Position numbers and translations under genes: made by a program. A DNA stretch of 29,476 bases from Paulinella micropora (lineage: Eukaryota > Cercozoa > Imbricatea > Euglyphida), in NCBI GenBank assembly GCA_009731375.1, contig BJOX01000237.1, positions 256,955 to 286,430 of the forward strand, read 5' to 3'. Below the pieces are notes generated by a model that was not told where the DNA came from, did not search any database, and saw nothing but the letters and a program-made list of their open reading frames with translations. Positions 29,446-29,476 of the stretch are shown one piece after another (position 1 is the stretch's first letter; the number at the start of each line of letters is the position of its first letter).

Positions 29446-29476
<31 letters not shown>
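29025..29476. repeat. (TTGC)n microsatellite at the window end
   Basis: About 450 bases of CTTG/TTGC tetramers with GTGC, TTTC and TTTG variants run off the window. Ala-Ser-Lys-Gln periodic frames on the minus strand are artefacts. Confidence 0.95.

Overview
This is nuclear DNA from a eukaryote that is extremely rich in microsatellites. The genes have spliceosomal introns, there is a tRNA-derived SINE-like family, and there is a plant/protist-type small zinc-finger protein. More than half of the window is simple repeat: di-, tri-, tetra- and pentanucleotide tracts plus long homopurine and homopyrimidine runs. I cannot name the species. A protist or alga fits best, because one protein starts with a signal-peptide-like leader containing an A-x-A-F motif of the kind seen before complex plastids, but this is weak evidence. 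Two 10-base N gaps (977-986, 10562-10571) mark scaffold joins. Most long open frames here are artefacts of tetranucleotide or trinucleotide repeats, so I rebuilt genes from splice sites and reading-frame phase.

Layout. (1) About 0.5-7.7 kb, minus strand: a many-exon gene I do not recognise. Its short exons sit in introns made almost wholly of microsatellites. Successive splice phases agree through 7681-7636, 7156-7002, 6713-6481, 6120-5403, one 31-nt microexon, 3368-3277 and 3044-2943. The 718-nt exon encodes a Thr/Ser/Ala-rich mucin-like stretch. It is followed by six tandem 31-nt microexon copies, of which exactly one (or four) keeps the frame. (2) 8.2-9.5 kb: a 1.3-kb segment bounded by ~80-bp inverted repeats. 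(3) 10.0-11.25 kb: a homopyrimidine tract, then a possible membrane-protein exon on the minus strand. (4) 11.86-12.73 kb, plus strand: a complete five-exon gene for an 88-residue zinc-binding protein of the At2g23090/ZNF706-like type. (5) 13.0-14.6 kb: AAT and homopurine repeats with a SINE fragment. (6) 14.6-16.5 kb: unique sequence with no gene I can support. (7) 16.6-18.9 kb: TATG repeats with higher-order structure. (8) 18.98-24.85 kb, plus strand: a damaged four-exon gene for a DDE/RNase H-fold transposase-like protein. Its third intron holds two near-identical, oppositely oriented SINE copies. (9) 25.9-26.5 kb: a ~173-bp tandem repeat. (10) 26.55-27.81 kb, minus strand: a 420-residue SAP-domain protein. 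(11) 27.8-29.48 kb: intergenic sequence ending in a (TTGC)n array.

The host genes (minus-strand multi-exon gene, zinc-finger gene, SAP gene) show no operon-like relationship. The linking theme is repeat invasion: SINE tails seed ATT arrays, TATG arrays begin at or within a few bases of splice junctions, and exons have been duplicated together with repeat-rich introns.
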